NCBI GenBank assembly: GCA_028285495.1
Contig: JANQPB010000027.1
Location: forward strand, 148,239-212,238
Length of the DNA stretch: 64,000 nt
Reading direction: 5' to 3'
From: Acidimicrobiales bacterium
GTDB lineage: Bacteria > Actinomycetota > Acidimicrobiia > Acidimicrobiales > SZUA-35
The notes under the pieces are model-generated. The model saw only the letters and a program-made list of their open reading frames with translations. It searched no databases and was not told the DNA's origin. Shown here piece by piece: positions 10,999 through 20,904 of this stretch. How positions within the stretch are numbered: position 1 is the first letter of the stretch; each line of letters begins with the position of its first letter. Both the position numbers and the translations under genes were made by a program.

Positions 10999-11837
10999 CT
11001 GGTGCCGTCGGTCGGGTCGGGAGGATCGACGGGGTGTCCGGTGGCCGGCGATGGCGGGTCGACCGGCAGCGGCTCGTCGACCGACGGCGGCGGGGCGTCC
11101 ACGGGAGGCGGCGACGCGACCGGCGGCGCGTTGGTCGGGGGCGGTGGGGCCATGACCGGCTGGCCGACCGGCGGTGGTGCGGTGGCGACGGGCTGACCGG
11201 TCGGTGGCGCCGGGGGCGGCGTCGACGGCCCCGCGCCCGCCTCGGTCGACGAGCCGCCGGCCGGGGCCCCGATCGGTGCCTGCTCCCCCAGCTCGTCGTC
11301 GGCGACGGCGGCGGCCCGATCGGCCACCAGGGCCTTGAGCCGGAGCGCCGTCTCGTGGCTCATGCCGGGAACGGTGAGCCCGCCACTGCCGGCGGTCCGC
11401 ATCTGCAGGGTGGCCAGCCCGTAGGCCCGGGCCAGCGGGCCACGGTCGATGCTGACGTGCTGGATCCGGGCGAAGGGCACGGTCACCACCGATCGGCTGA
11501 TGACGCCGGACCGGAACGAGAAGTCCTGGTCCCGGACGAGGTAGCCGAGCCGGCTGACCTCGAGCGCCTGCAGCCAGGCGATGAGCCCGATCAGGACCAG
11601 CAGCCCGGCGGCGGCCACGGCCGGGACCCATCGGGGCATCGGCGACGAGTCGGGCACGGTCAGCGTGATCACGGCGGCGACGACGATCACGATGGCGGCT
11701 GCGACGGCGCTCCCGGTCAGGCGGATCCGCAGGAACCGAGGGTCGAGCGGCTCGAACCGGTCGTCGGGCAACCGCGGGAGCCCGGCCACGTCGATCGGTT
11801 CGTTGACGAAGGGTTCGTCGGTTGCGGCCGGCTGCAT
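10995..11837 (-). CDS. PH domain (YdbS-like) membrane protein with proline-rich C-terminal tail
   Basis: LGYLVRDQDFSFRSGVISRSVVTVPFARIQHVSIDRGPLARAYGLATLQMRTAG; tail STPPPAPPTGQPVATAPPPVGQPVMAPPPP... Confidence 0.85.
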   Translation of the reverse strand: MQPAATDEPFVNEPIDVAGLPRLPDDRFEPLDPRFLRIRLTGSAVAAAIVIVVAAVITLTVPDSSPMPRWVPAVAAAGLLVLIGLIAWLQALEVSRLGYLVRDQDFSFRSGVISRSVVTVPFARIQHVSIDRGPLARAYGLATLQMRTAGSGGLTVPGMSHETALRLKALVADRAAAVADDELGEQAPIGAPAGGSSTEAGAGPSTPPPAPPTGQPVATAPPPVGQPVMAPPPPTNAPPVASPPPVDAPPPSVDEPLPVDPPSPATGHPVDPPDPTDGTR

Positions 11838-11949
11838 CTCGGCACCTCCAGACCCCAGTCTGCCCACGTCCGGCGCGTGTTGCCCCAACCGGCCGGTGTC
11901 GGGCCGGTCCGGGGTCGCTGTCGGAGGCGGTCGACCCCAGACTGGGGCC

Positions 11950-12681
11950 ATGGACGTTCCCCAAGCGGATGCAACGACGAGGTTCGATCCGGCCGCCGTG
12001 GCCGCCGTGGTGTTCGACATCGGCGGCGTGTTCACGTACCCCGACTACGTACCGGTCGAGCGCCGTCTCGGCGACCTCGGCGTGGCCGCCCCCGACGACG
12101 TCAGCGCCTACCGGCGGGCCCACCACGCCGGGGTCTTCGCCCTCACCGCCGCCGAGCGACCGACCCGCGAGCACCATCCCGACTTCTGGGAGGTCTACGA
12201 CGCCGCCTACGCCGCGACCCTGGGCGTGGCCGCCGCCGCCGTCGACGACTTCCGGGTCGCGATCCGCAACACCTGGAGCTGGGTCCACGACGACAACGTG
12301 GCCTCGTTCCACGGCCTGGCCGAGGCCGACCTGCCGCTTGCCATCGTCTCCAACAACGACGGCACCGCACCGCAGCAGATGCAGGACTTCGGCGTGTGCC
12401 AGGTCGGGACCGGCCCCCTGCCGTCGGTGGCCGCCATCGTGGACTCGACGATCGAGGGGGTGGCCAAGCCCGACCCGGCGATCTTCCGGCCGGCCCTCGA
12501 TGCGCTGGCGATCGAGCCGGAGCGGGTGCTGTACGTCGGCGACACGGTGCACGCCGACGTACGGGGGGCGACGGCGGCGGGCATGCAGGTCATCCAGCTC
12601 GACCCGTTCGACCACCACCGGGGCTTCGATCACGCCCGCTGCCGGGATCTGGCCGAGCTGCGGACCCTGCTGGGGCGCTGA
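11950..12681 (+). CDS. HAD family hydrolase
   Basis: VVFDIGGVFT, AIVSNND, GVAKPDPAIFRPALDAL, VLYVGDTVHADVRGATAAGM. Confidence 0.9.
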   Translation: MDVPQADATTRFDPAAVAAVVFDIGGVFTYPDYVPVERRLGDLGVAAPDDVSAYRRAHHAGVFALTAAERPTREHHPDFWEVYDAAYAATLGVAAAAVDDFRVAIRNTWSWVHDDNVASFHGLAEADLPLAIVSNNDGTAPQQMQDFGVCQVGTGPLPSVAAIVDSTIEGVAKPDPAIFRPALDALAIEPERVLYVGDTVHADVRGATAAGMQVIQLDPFDHHRGFDHARCRDLAELRTLLGR

Positions 12682-12723
12682 GGCGCCGAGGCGCCGGCCG
12701 CCGACGGCGAAACGTGCATCCAA

Positions 12724-12758
12724 CCGTGAACCGAACCGTTGATCGGGCCGTGAACCGA
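12724..12758. repeat. 11-bp direct repeat CCGTGAACCGA x2 upstream of sigma-like gene
   Basis: CCGTGAACCGA at 12724-12734 and 12748-12758, 24 bp apart. Confidence 0.7.
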
Positions 12759-12775
12759 TCGGGTCGACTGGATCC

Positions 12776-13525
12776 ATGGGTGATCTGGTCGACGTCGACG
12801 AGTGGTGCCGCTGGCTGGCCAGCCGGCGCGGACGGCGGACGTTGGAGCGGTGGGCCGCCGAGCATCCGGTCCTGGGCCAGCGTCCGCCGTTCGGCGACGT
12901 GCGGGCGGGCGGGCTCGGCGAGGTCCGCTGGTCGCCGCTGGTCGACCGTCGCCAGGCCGCGCTCGTCGCCCTGACCCAGCGCGGCGACGGCCGTGCCGCC
13001 ATCACGCTGCTGGTGCAGCTCCGCCCCGGCCTCGGTCGCCTGGTCCGGTTGGAGCAGCGGCGGTGGGGGATCGGCCGGGCCGAGGCGGTCGACGAGGTCC
13101 GATCTGCGTTCTTCGAGACGGTGTGCGTGCACCCGCTCCACCACCGGCCCGATCGGATCGCGGCCAACCTGGTGCTCGACACCCGCCAACGACTGCGCCG
13201 CAGTGCGTGCGGCAGCCGGCGCCCGCCGCCGACCCGACGCCCGTTCGCCGGCGAGGCCACGGGCCGGCCTCCGCCGCCCGGCTCGGCGGCGCTCCCCTCG
13301 ATCGATCTCCTCGACGCCGTCGGCCGCGTGGTCCGGGCCCTGCCCGGCTCGGCGCACTCCCGGGCCGTCACGGCCACGGCTGCGTACCGGGCATGGGTGC
13401 TCGACCAGTCACACGGCGCCATCGCCGACGACCTCGGCCTCGATCGGGCGGCCGTTCGCCAGCGTCTGCATCGGCTCCGATCCGCCGTTCGCCACCAGTG
13501 GCACGACCACGACGAGGCGGCGTGA
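12776..13525 (+). CDS. Hypothetical protein with sigma-70 region-4-like C-terminal HTH
   Basis: C-terminus AYRAWVLDQSHGAIADDLGLDRAAVRQRLHRLRSAVRHQW resembles an ECF sigma4 HTH; N-terminal part not recognised. Confidence 0.65.
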   Translation: MGDLVDVDEWCRWLASRRGRRTLERWAAEHPVLGQRPPFGDVRAGGLGEVRWSPLVDRRQAALVALTQRGDGRAAITLLVQLRPGLGRLVRLEQRRWGIGRAEAVDEVRSAFFETVCVHPLHHRPDRIAANLVLDTRQRLRRSACGSRRPPPTRRPFAGEATGRPPPPGSAALPSIDLLDAVGRVVRALPGSAHSRAVTATAAYRAWVLDQSHGAIADDLGLDRAAVRQRLHRLRSAVRHQWHDHDEAA

Positions 13526-13588
13526 CCACCGGGTGCCCGCCAGGCGCCACGTTGGCATCGAGGCGATCGGCGGCGACGGGGACGCGCC

Positions 13589-13619
13589 GAGGCGCCGTGT
13601 CCAGCGGACACGGCGCCTC
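13589..13619. terminator. Bidirectional hairpin between convergent genes
   Basis: 14-bp perfect stem GAGGCGCCGTGTCC-AGC-GGACACGGCGCCTC. Confidence 0.85.
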
Positions 13620-13650
13620 ACCACCGGGCCAGGGCCGGAGCCCGGGTCGG

Positions 13651-16173
13651 TCAGCTGGCGATGGCGTCGAGCACCTTCAGCCGCCCGGCCCGCCTGGCCG
13701 GGCCCCAGGCCGCAACCAGGCCGGCCAGCCCTGCGATCGCGACCAGGATCGCGATCCGGGTGACGGGGATGGCCAGGGTGTCGGTGACCGTGGCCGGCAG
13801 GGCCGCAACCGCCGCCCAACCGAACAGCACGCCGACGGCCACGCCGAGGGCGGCACCGAACACGGCGACCAGGGCCGCCTCCAGGCGGATCATCCGCCGG
13901 AGCTGACGTCGGGTCATGCCGACCGCCCGCAGCAGGCCGAGCTCTCGCGTCCGCTCGAAGACCGAGAGGGCCAGGGTGTTGGCGATGCCGATGAGGGCGA
14001 TGACGACCGCCAGCACCACCATCACGTTGACCGCGGCCAGGGCCTGGTCGATCTGGCCCTCGATCGAGTCGACGAAGGCGTTCGTCGTCGACAGGTCCAT
14101 GCCGGGGAACTCCTCGGCGATCGGAGCGAAGACGGCGTCGGCCTGGCCCTCGGTGGTGCCATCGGTCAGGTTCATGGCCAGCCAGTCGTCGCCGGTGCTG
14201 GCCCCGACCGCGGCGAAGGTCGACAGGTCGACGAGGTAGTACTCCTCGATGACGGTGTTGTCCTCGAAGATGCCGATCACGGTCATGTCCCGGCTGGCGC
14301 CGCTCTCGAACGTCATCGGGATCGTGTCGCCGACGTCGATGCCGAGGGCGTCGGCCTCCTCGTTGGCCACGAGCACGGCGTCGGTCACCGTCGGGTCGGT
14401 GGCCACACCGGACGACACACCGATGTCGAACAGGACCTCGGTGGCAGCCAGATCGGAGCCCATCAGGGTCTGCTCGACGCCGTCGATGATGGCCCGGTCG
14501 TACCGGAAGCGGGTCAGGGTGTCGACCACGCCGGACTCGGTGAACCGCTCCGCCACCTCGGGCGGGAAGGTGGAGGCGTTCTCGATGGCCAGGTAGTCGG
14601 CCCGAACCGAGCTCTCCAGGGTCGAGCGGAACTGGGCCTTGACCGATTCGCCGACCGTCAGCGTCATCGCCACGACGGCCAGGCCGATCATGAGCGCCGC
14701 CGCGGTGGTGGCGGTCCGCTGCGGGTTGCGCCCGGCGTTCTGCTGGGCCAGGTGGCCAGAGGCGCCGAGCGCACGGCGAAGCGGCCAGCCGAGGGCCCGG
14801 GTGACCGGGACGGCGACCAGCGGGCTCAGCATGGTCACGCCGACGAACACGCCGATCGCACCGGCGGCGAGCAGCAGGATGATCGAGGTCGTGGTCGAGG
14901 CGACGAACAGCCCGACCGACCCGGCGGCGACGCCGGCTGCGGCCAGGAGGCCGCCGAGCGCCATCCGCAGGCGGGTGCTGGCCGATCCGGCGGCGGCGCC
15001 GTCACGGAGGGCGGCGACCGGGGGAACCCGAGAAGCCTTGCGGGCCGGGCCGATGGCCGAGAGCAGGGTGACGACGATGCCGATCCCGCAGGCGGCGACG
15101 ATCGTGCGGGTCGACAGGACCAGCGGCGAGTCGGGCAGGTCGGCGCCGATGAGGCCGAACAGGCCACGCAGGCCATAGGTCAGACCGAGACCGACCACGA
15201 TGCCGACGGCGGAGGCGACGACCCCGATGACGGCGGCCTCGCCGAGCACCGAGCGGCGGATCTGGGCCGGGTCGGCACCGACGGTCCGCATGAGCGCCAG
15301 CTCACGGGTCCGCTGCCCGAGCACGATCGAGAACGTGTTGTAGATGATGAAGATCGAGACGAACAGCGACACGCCGGCGAAGCCGAGCAGGATGTTGCCG
15401 AGGATGTTGATGCCCTGGTCGAACTCGGCCCGCTGCTCGGACTCGAGCGTGGCCTGGTCGACCACCTCGGTGCCGTCGACGAGCCCGGCCATCGTCACCT
15501 CGACCGTGCCCCGGTCGAACCCGGGCTCGACGGCGACGGCGATCGAGTCGTAGCCGTCCTGGCCGAGCAGGCCCTGCAGGGTGCTGGTCTCGAGGTGCAT
15601 CAGCGTGGCCCCGAGCGTGTCGTTGTCGGCCCCGAACCTGGTGAGGCCGGTCAGCTCCAGCCGGGTCGTGCCCGTCGGGGTGATGACGTCGTAGCTCTCG
15701 CCGAGGGCGAAGCCGTGCGTGGCGGCGGCGTCGAGGTCCATCGTGAACTCGCCGGCGGCCACCGGCGGCTCACCCTCGACGAGCGTCATCATCGACAGGC
15801 GGGGGTCGTCGATCCAGCCGAACGCCAGCTGGGGAGGGCCGTTGATCGAGATCGTCTCGCCGTTGGCGTTGACCGGTCGGATGGTCATCTCGGCCTCGAC
15901 GAAACCGGCGGCGGCGTCAACGCCGTCGATGGCACGGACGTCGTCGAGCGTCGAGGTCGGCAGCGTGTCGGCCTCCCCGAACCCGCCGACCGGGCGCAGC
16001 TCGAGGTCGGTGCCGGCGGTGATGTCCTCGGACAGGTCGCCGAAGCTGGAGCGGAGCCCGTCGGTCAGCACGAGGGCCGACACCACGAAGGCGACCGCCA
16101 GGACGACGGCGAAGGTGGTCAGGGCCAACCGGATGCGGTTGGCGGCGAGGTTCTTGATGGTCAAGCGGAGCAT
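13651..16173 (-). CDS. ABC transporter permease (MacB/FtsX-like, 840 aa)
   Basis: Two FtsX-type permease blocks (SIFIIYNTFSIVLGQRTRELALMRTVGA; LIGIANTLALSVFERTRELGLLRAVGMTRRQL). Confidence 0.92.
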   Translation of the reverse strand: MLRLTIKNLAANRIRLALTTFAVVLAVAFVVSALVLTDGLRSSFGDLSEDITAGTDLELRPVGGFGEADTLPTSTLDDVRAIDGVDAAAGFVEAEMTIRPVNANGETISINGPPQLAFGWIDDPRLSMMTLVEGEPPVAAGEFTMDLDAAATHGFALGESYDVITPTGTTRLELTGLTRFGADNDTLGATLMHLETSTLQGLLGQDGYDSIAVAVEPGFDRGTVEVTMAGLVDGTEVVDQATLESEQRAEFDQGINILGNILLGFAGVSLFVSIFIIYNTFSIVLGQRTRELALMRTVGADPAQIRRSVLGEAAVIGVVASAVGIVVGLGLTYGLRGLFGLIGADLPDSPLVLSTRTIVAACGIGIVVTLLSAIGPARKASRVPPVAALRDGAAAGSASTRLRMALGGLLAAAGVAAGSVGLFVASTTTSIILLLAAGAIGVFVGVTMLSPLVAVPVTRALGWPLRRALGASGHLAQQNAGRNPQRTATTAAALMIGLAVVAMTLTVGESVKAQFRSTLESSVRADYLAIENASTFPPEVAERFTESGVVDTLTRFRYDRAIIDGVEQTLMGSDLAATEVLFDIGVSSGVATDPTVTDAVLVANEEADALGIDVGDTIPMTFESGASRDMTVIGIFEDNTVIEEYYLVDLSTFAAVGASTGDDWLAMNLTDGTTEGQADAVFAPIAEEFPGMDLSTTNAFVDSIEGQIDQALAAVNVMVVLAVVIALIGIANTLALSVFERTRELGLLRAVGMTRRQLRRMIRLEAALVAVFGAALGVAVGVLFGWAAVAALPATVTDTLAIPVTRIAILVAIAGLAGLVAAWGPARRAGRLKVLDAIAS

Positions 16174-16203
16174 TGGTCGGAGTCCTTCCCCTCGAAGTTC
16201 CGC

Positions 16204-16995
16204 TCAGTCGCCCAGACCGCGCATGCGGTCGAGCACCGAGTCGGCGGTCGGGTCGTGCAGCTCGGAGACGATGCGGCCGTCGGCCAGGAAGACCACACGA
16301 TCGGCGTAGGAGGCGGCGACGGGGTCGTGGGTGACCATGACGATGGTCTGGCCGAGCTCGGCGACGGCCCACTGCATGAAGCTGAGGATCTCACCCCCGG
16401 TGCGGGAGTCGAGGTTGCCGGTCGGCTCGTCGGCGAAGATGATCGCCGGGCGGCTGGCCAGGGCCCTGGCCACGGCGACCCGCTGCTGCTGGCCACCCGA
16501 GAGCTCGCTCGGACGGTGGCCGAGGCGGTCGCCGAGGCCGACGGTGTCGACCACGTGGGTCAGCCACTCGCGGTCGGGACGGGTGCCGGCCAGGTCCATC
16601 GGGAGGGTGATGTTCTCGATGGCGCTGAGGGTCGGGATCAGGTTGAAGGCCTGGAAGACGAAGCCGATCCGCTCCCGGCGGAGCCGGGTCAGCTGCTTCT
16701 CGTCGAGGTCGGACAGGTCGGTGTCGCCGATGACGGCCCGACCGCTGGTGAGGCGGTCGAGGCCGGCCAGGCACTGCATCAGCGTCGACTTGCCCGAGCC
16801 CGACGGGCCCATGATCGCGGTCATGCGGCCGGTCTCGAAGGCGACGTCGACCGAGGCCAGGGCGGTGACCTCGGTGTCGCCGGTTCCGTAGACCTTGGTG
16901 GCGCCGATCGCCGCTGCGGCGGCCGAGCCAACCCGGCGGCCGGCATCGATCGGGGCGGCCGTCGTGCCGGTGGAGGAGTCGAAGGTCATGGTCAT
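16204..16995 (-). CDS. ABC transporter ATP-binding protein (MacB/LolD-like)
   Basis: Walker A GPSGSGKSTL, signature LSGGQQQRVAVARAL, Walker B IIFADEPTGNLD. Confidence 0.96.
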   Translation of the reverse strand: MTMTFDSSTGTTAAPIDAGRRVGSAAAAAIGATKVYGTGDTEVTALASVDVAFETGRMTAIMGPSGSGKSTLMQCLAGLDRLTSGRAVIGDTDLSDLDEKQLTRLRRERIGFVFQAFNLIPTLSAIENITLPMDLAGTRPDREWLTHVVDTVGLGDRLGHRPSELSGGQQQRVAVARALASRPAIIFADEPTGNLDSRTGGEILSFMQWAVAELGQTIVMVTHDPVAASYADRVVFLADGRIVSELHDPTADSVLDRMRGLGD

Positions 16996-17053
16996 CGTGG
17001 TCTCTTTCGGATCGTTTTCGCGTATGTCGACGACGCTAAGACCAGTGGTTTCG

Positions 17054-17067
17054 GCCCGATATCGGGC
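17054..17067. promoter_or_regulatory. 14-bp perfect palindrome GCCCGATATCGGGC upstream of ABC transporter genes (candidate operator)
   Basis: Perfect inverted repeat in the intergenic region, about 60 bp upstream of the ATPase start. Confidence 0.45.
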
Positions 17068-17093
17068 GTCCTCCTGATCGGACCCCGGAACCC

Positions 17094-17108
17094 GACCCCG
17101 ACGGGGTC
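17094..17108 (-). terminator. Hairpin downstream of chemoreceptor gene
   Basis: GACCCC-GAC-GGGGTC. Confidence 0.4.
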
Positions 17109-17211
17109 AGGGTGCACGCCGGCCCTACTCAGGGTCGATCTCGGGGTTGCCCCTCAGGGTCGCCCCGGGCGGGCCGTGGCCCGATCGCAGCGCGGCGGTG
17201 CGGTGCGAGGG

Positions 17212-19320
17212 TCAGCTCCGGCCGACGACGACCTGCCGGAGAACCCCGGCGACCTCGGCCAGCGACTCGGAGGCGTCGGCGACGTCGGCGGCCAGATCGT
17301 TGGTCGACCGGACCGACTCGGCGGCCGACGACACGCTGGCGCTGATCTGGTCGACGGAGTTGCTGGCCGTCGTGGCCTGGTCGGCGATGTTCCTGGTCCG
17401 CTCGACCTGATGCTCGGTCTCGGCGGCGATGCCCGTCTGCAGTGCGCCGATGCTGCGGCTGGTGACGCTCTGTTCCTCCAGTGCACCGGAGATGCTGACC
17501 TGCAGCTCGCTGATGGAGCGGATGGTGTCGTCGATCCGCCCGATGGCCTCGGTGGCCTCACCGGTCTGGCTTCGCATGGCCTGCACCCGGGCGGCGATCT
17601 TCTCCGAGCTCACCGCCGTCTGCTCGGCCAGTTGCTTCACCTCGTTGGCCACGACGGCGAAACCCTTGCCCGACTCGCCGGCCCTGGCCGCCTCGATGGT
17701 GGCGTTGAGCGCCAGCAGCTTCGTCTGCTCGGTGATCGAGGCGATCAGCTCGACCACCTCCTCGACCTCGACGCTGGCCTCCGACAGCCGCTGGATCGTG
17801 GCCGTTGCCCGCCCCGCCTCGTCGACCGCCTGGTCGGCCACCGTGGCCGCCTGCGACGTGTTGTCGGCGATCTCGGCGATCGAGATCATCATCTGATCGA
17901 GGGCATCGGCCGACTCGCCAACCGAGCGGGCGATGGAGGCCATGCCGGTGTCCATCGACCCGATGGCCTGCTGGACCTCACGGACGCTGGTCCGGACCTC
18001 GTTGGCCGCGTCGGCCACCGTCACCGTCTCGGCCGACGCAGCGCTGGCAGCCGAGGCCAGCGCCGAGCTGGAGTCGGCCAGGCTCCGCTCGCCGGAGGCC
18101 ATGTCGGCGATCGAGCGGGTCTTGAGCAGCAGCGGTCGAGTCAGGCTTCGGCCGATCAGCCAGGCCAGGGCTGCGGTGACCAGCACCACGATGGCCGTGC
18201 CGGTGAGCAGCATGTTGCGCATCTGGGTCCGCCCGGCGGCCAGCTTGTCGGCCACGCCGGCCGAGTCGGCCCTCGCTGCGTTGACGACGATCACCCAGTC
18301 CCATGGCTGGAAGTAGGCGAAGTGGGCGTCGATGACGCGGCCGTCGTCGAGGACGTACTCGGCGCTCCCGACTCCGCCGTCGCCGAGGACGATCGCCTCC
18401 TCGACGATCCGCTCGACGTAGCGCCGGCCGTCCGCGTCGACCGTGTCGAGGGCGTTCTCGCCGTCGAGCGATCCGTCGGCGCTGAACACGTAGTCGCCCC
18501 GCTGGGCCCCCGTCGCCCGGAGCACGGTCATGAAGCCGTTCGGTCCGACGTCGACGTTGACGACCGAGTCCCTGAGCTCGTCGACCGCGTCCTGCGGCAG
18601 GCCGACGAAGAACGAGCCGATGACGGCTCCCCTGGCGTCGAAGATCGGGGCGTAGGCGGTGATGTACCAGCGGTTGACGACAAACGCCGTGCCGAGGAAC
18701 GTCTCGCCGTCGAGCAGGGTGTTGACCACGGCGTTCGGGCTGCCGTCCGGGTTGGTGGCCGGGATGTAGGTACCGATGGCCCTGGTGCCGTCGGCCTTGG
18801 CCACGTTGGTCGCCACCCGGAGCATGTCGCCGTCGTCGTTCATCCGCTGGAAGACGGTCGAGATGGCGCCGACCTGGCGCAGCACCTCGTCGACCAGGAC
18901 GGCCTCGTCGTCCGGATCGTCGACCTGCCCGAGCCACTGGTCCCCGACCCGCATCTGGGGAAGCGAGAGCGGCGTCGTCGAGAGGTCGAACTGGTTGACG
19001 GCCGACCACGGCACCAACGCCTCGTCCGAGGTGTTGAAGCCGCCCATCTGCTCGGCCAGGTTCTCCCCGACCCGCACGTCGGCGGCGAGCTTCTGCCGCA
19101 ACGTCGCATCGGTGGTGGCCACGATGTCCTCGGTGCTGGCGGCGATCGAGTCGAGCCTCGCGTACTCCAGCTCGACCGCCTCGGCGGTGGCGGCGTCGGC
19201 GAAGCCGCCGGCCTGCACGATACCGATCGTCATCGTCGTCACTCCGGCCGCCATGGCCGCGACCACGGCCACGAGCACGACCTTGGTGGTGATGGCAACC
19301 CGATTGATCAACGAGAACAT
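17212..19320 (-). CDS. Methyl-accepting chemotaxis protein with Cache-type sensor
   Basis: N-terminal TM, Cache-like region ([25 protein letters not shown]), MCP hairpin [35 protein letters not shown]. Confidence 0.95.
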   Translation of the reverse strand: MFSLINRVAITTKVVLVAVVAAMAAGVTTMTIGIVQAGGFADAATAEAVELEYARLDSIAASTEDIVATTDATLRQKLAADVRVGENLAEQMGGFNTSDEALVPWSAVNQFDLSTTPLSLPQMRVGDQWLGQVDDPDDEAVLVDEVLRQVGAISTVFQRMNDDGDMLRVATNVAKADGTRAIGTYIPATNPDGSPNAVVNTLLDGETFLGTAFVVNRWYITAYAPIFDARGAVIGSFFVGLPQDAVDELRDSVVNVDVGPNGFMTVLRATGAQRGDYVFSADGSLDGENALDTVDADGRRYVERIVEEAIVLGDGGVGSAEYVLDDGRVIDAHFAYFQPWDWVIVVNAARADSAGVADKLAAGRTQMRNMLLTGTAIVVLVTAALAWLIGRSLTRPLLLKTRSIADMASGERSLADSSSALASAASAASAETVTVADAANEVRTSVREVQQAIGSMDTGMASIARSVGESADALDQMMISIAEIADNTSQAATVADQAVDEAGRATATIQRLSEASVEVEEVVELIASITEQTKLLALNATIEAARAGESGKGFAVVANEVKQLAEQTAVSSEKIAARVQAMRSQTGEATEAIGRIDDTIRSISELQVSISGALEEQSVTSRSIGALQTGIAAETEHQVERTRNIADQATTASNSVDQISASVSSAAESVRSTNDLAADVADASESLAEVAGVLRQVVVGRS

Positions 19321-19369
19321 GCCTCTTTGGGTCGGAGGTTTCGCCTCGCGACCTGAGCGGGTTCGCCGG

Positions 19370-20389
19370 TCAGGCGACCACCGGGAGGCGCAGCGAGGGG
19401 TCGGCTCCCCCGTCGAGGGGCGTCGGGCCGTCGGCCGCCAGTCGGTGGTGGGCGGCGGCGGCGATCATGGCTGCGTTGTCGGTGCAGAAGGCCCGATCGG
19501 GCACCAGGTGGGCGAGCCCGGCGGCCTCGGCCGCGGCGGCGAACCGGGCCCGCAGCCGTGAATTGGCAGCCACCCCGCCGCCGAGGCACACCGTGCGGGC
19601 GCCGACCCGGTCAGCCGCCACGAGCGTCTTGGTCACCAGCACGTCGACCACCGCCTCCTGGAACGACGCGGCCACGTCGGCGTTGGCGACGTCGGGGTGG
19701 CGGCGGACGTGGTTGACGACGGCCGTCTTCAGGCCGCTGAACGAGAAGTCGAGGCCGATCCGGTCGCGGTCGCCGTCCATCATCGCCCGGGGGAAGCGGA
19801 TGGCCTCGGGGTCGCCGTCGGCGGCCAGCCGGTCGATGATCGGGCCGCCCGGGTAGCCGAGGCCGAGGTAGCGGGCGACCTTGTCGAAGGCCTCACCGGC
19901 CGCATCGTCGATCGTTGCCCCGAGGTAGCGGTACCGGCCGGGCTCGGCCACCTCGACGATCATCGTGTGGCCGCCCGAGACGAGCAGCACCACCAGCGGC
20001 AGCTCGAGATCGGGACGCTCGAGGAACGTGGCGAACAGGTGGCCCTCCATGTGGTTCACGCCGACGTAGGGCACGTCCCAGGCGACGGCCAGGGACTTGG
20101 CGGTGCTGACGCCGATGAGCAGGGCGCCGATCAGGCCGGGGCCGCAGGTCGCAGCGACGGCGTCGACGTCGCTCGGGGTCACCTCGGCCTCGTCCATCGC
20201 CTGGGCCAGCACGGCCTCCATCCGCTCGAGGTGGGCCCGGCTGGCCACCTCGGGGACCACGCCGCCGTACACCGCGTGCAGGTCGATCTGGCTCGACACG
20301 ACGTTGGACAGGACCCGGTGGCCGTCGGCGACGACGGCGACCGAGGTCTCGTCGCAGCTGGTCTCGATGGCGAGGATGCGAGCGGTCAT
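19370..20389 (-). CDS. tsaD: tRNA N6-adenosine threonylcarbamoyltransferase TsaD
   Basis: [60 protein letters not shown]. Confidence 0.98.
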   Translation of the reverse strand: MTARILAIETSCDETSVAVVADGHRVLSNVVSSQIDLHAVYGGVVPEVASRAHLERMEAVLAQAMDEAEVTPSDVDAVAATCGPGLIGALLIGVSTAKSLAVAWDVPYVGVNHMEGHLFATFLERPDLELPLVVLLVSGGHTMIVEVAEPGRYRYLGATIDDAAGEAFDKVARYLGLGYPGGPIIDRLAADGDPEAIRFPRAMMDGDRDRIGLDFSFSGLKTAVVNHVRRHPDVANADVAASFQEAVVDVLVTKTLVAADRVGARTVCLGGGVAANSRLRARFAAAAEAAGLAHLVPDRAFCTDNAAMIAAAAHHRLAADGPTPLDGGADPSLRLPVVA

Positions 20390-20904
20390 TCGAGGCCTCC
20401 GAGCGTGCGCAGCCGGGCCCGGACGTCGGGGCGGTACAGACCGTGACACCACATGATCTCGGCGTCGGCGCCGTCCGCGTAGTACCGGGGTCGGCGCCCG
20501 GCCACCTCGAACCCGAATCGGCGGTAGAGCTCGATGGCGGCGACGTTGTCGGTCCGGACCTCGAGCGTGGCCGCCGTCGCTCCCCGATCGCCGGCGGCGA
20601 GCAACAGCGAGGCCAGCAGGCGACTGGCCACCCGCCGGCGCCGCTGGCCGGGCGCGACCACCAGGTTCATCACGTGGACGTCGTCGACGACGAGCAGGAC
20701 CCCGCCGAAGCCGACGATCCGGCGCCGGCGACCCCGCCCGACGGCGGCGACCAGCCACAGCCGGTCGGCGCGATCGCCGTCGAGCTCGCCGGCCAGGAGC
20801 TCGCGGCTCCAGGGGTCGGGCGAGCTGTCGATCTCGAGACCGTGGACGGCGTCGAGGTCGCCGGGGCTGAGGGCGCTCAGCTCGACCGTCGTCGCCGCGC
20901 TCAC
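20386..20904 (-). CDS. rimI: Ribosomal-protein-alanine N-acetyltransferase RimI-like GNAT
   Basis: MNLVVAPGQRRRRVASRLLASLL, VRTDNVAAIELYRRFGFEVAGRRPRYY; position in the tsa cluster. Confidence 0.9.
   Translation of the reverse strand: MSAATTVELSALSPGDLDAVHGLEIDSSPDPWSRELLAGELDGDRADRLWLVAAVGRGRRRRIVGFGGVLLVVDDVHVMNLVVAPGQRRRRVASRLLASLLLAAGDRGATAATLEVRTDNVAAIELYRRFGFEVAGRRPRYYADGADAEIMWCHGLYRPDVRARLRTLGGLE

Noticed and set aside
12682-12775. GGCGCC-rich segment as an extra terminator
   Set aside because: Short self-complementary GGCGCC repeats are common in this GC-rich genome; no convincing stem-loop plus T-tract.
9388-13611. 1407-aa minus-strand ORF
   Set aside because: Fusion of the real PH-domain gene frame with upstream antisense/intergenic sequence; real start assigned at 10998.
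12802-19356. 2184-aa plus-strand ORF
   Set aside because: Antisense to the ABC transporter and chemoreceptor genes over most of its length; low-complexity R/G/D/V composition typical of antisense frames in high-GC DNA.
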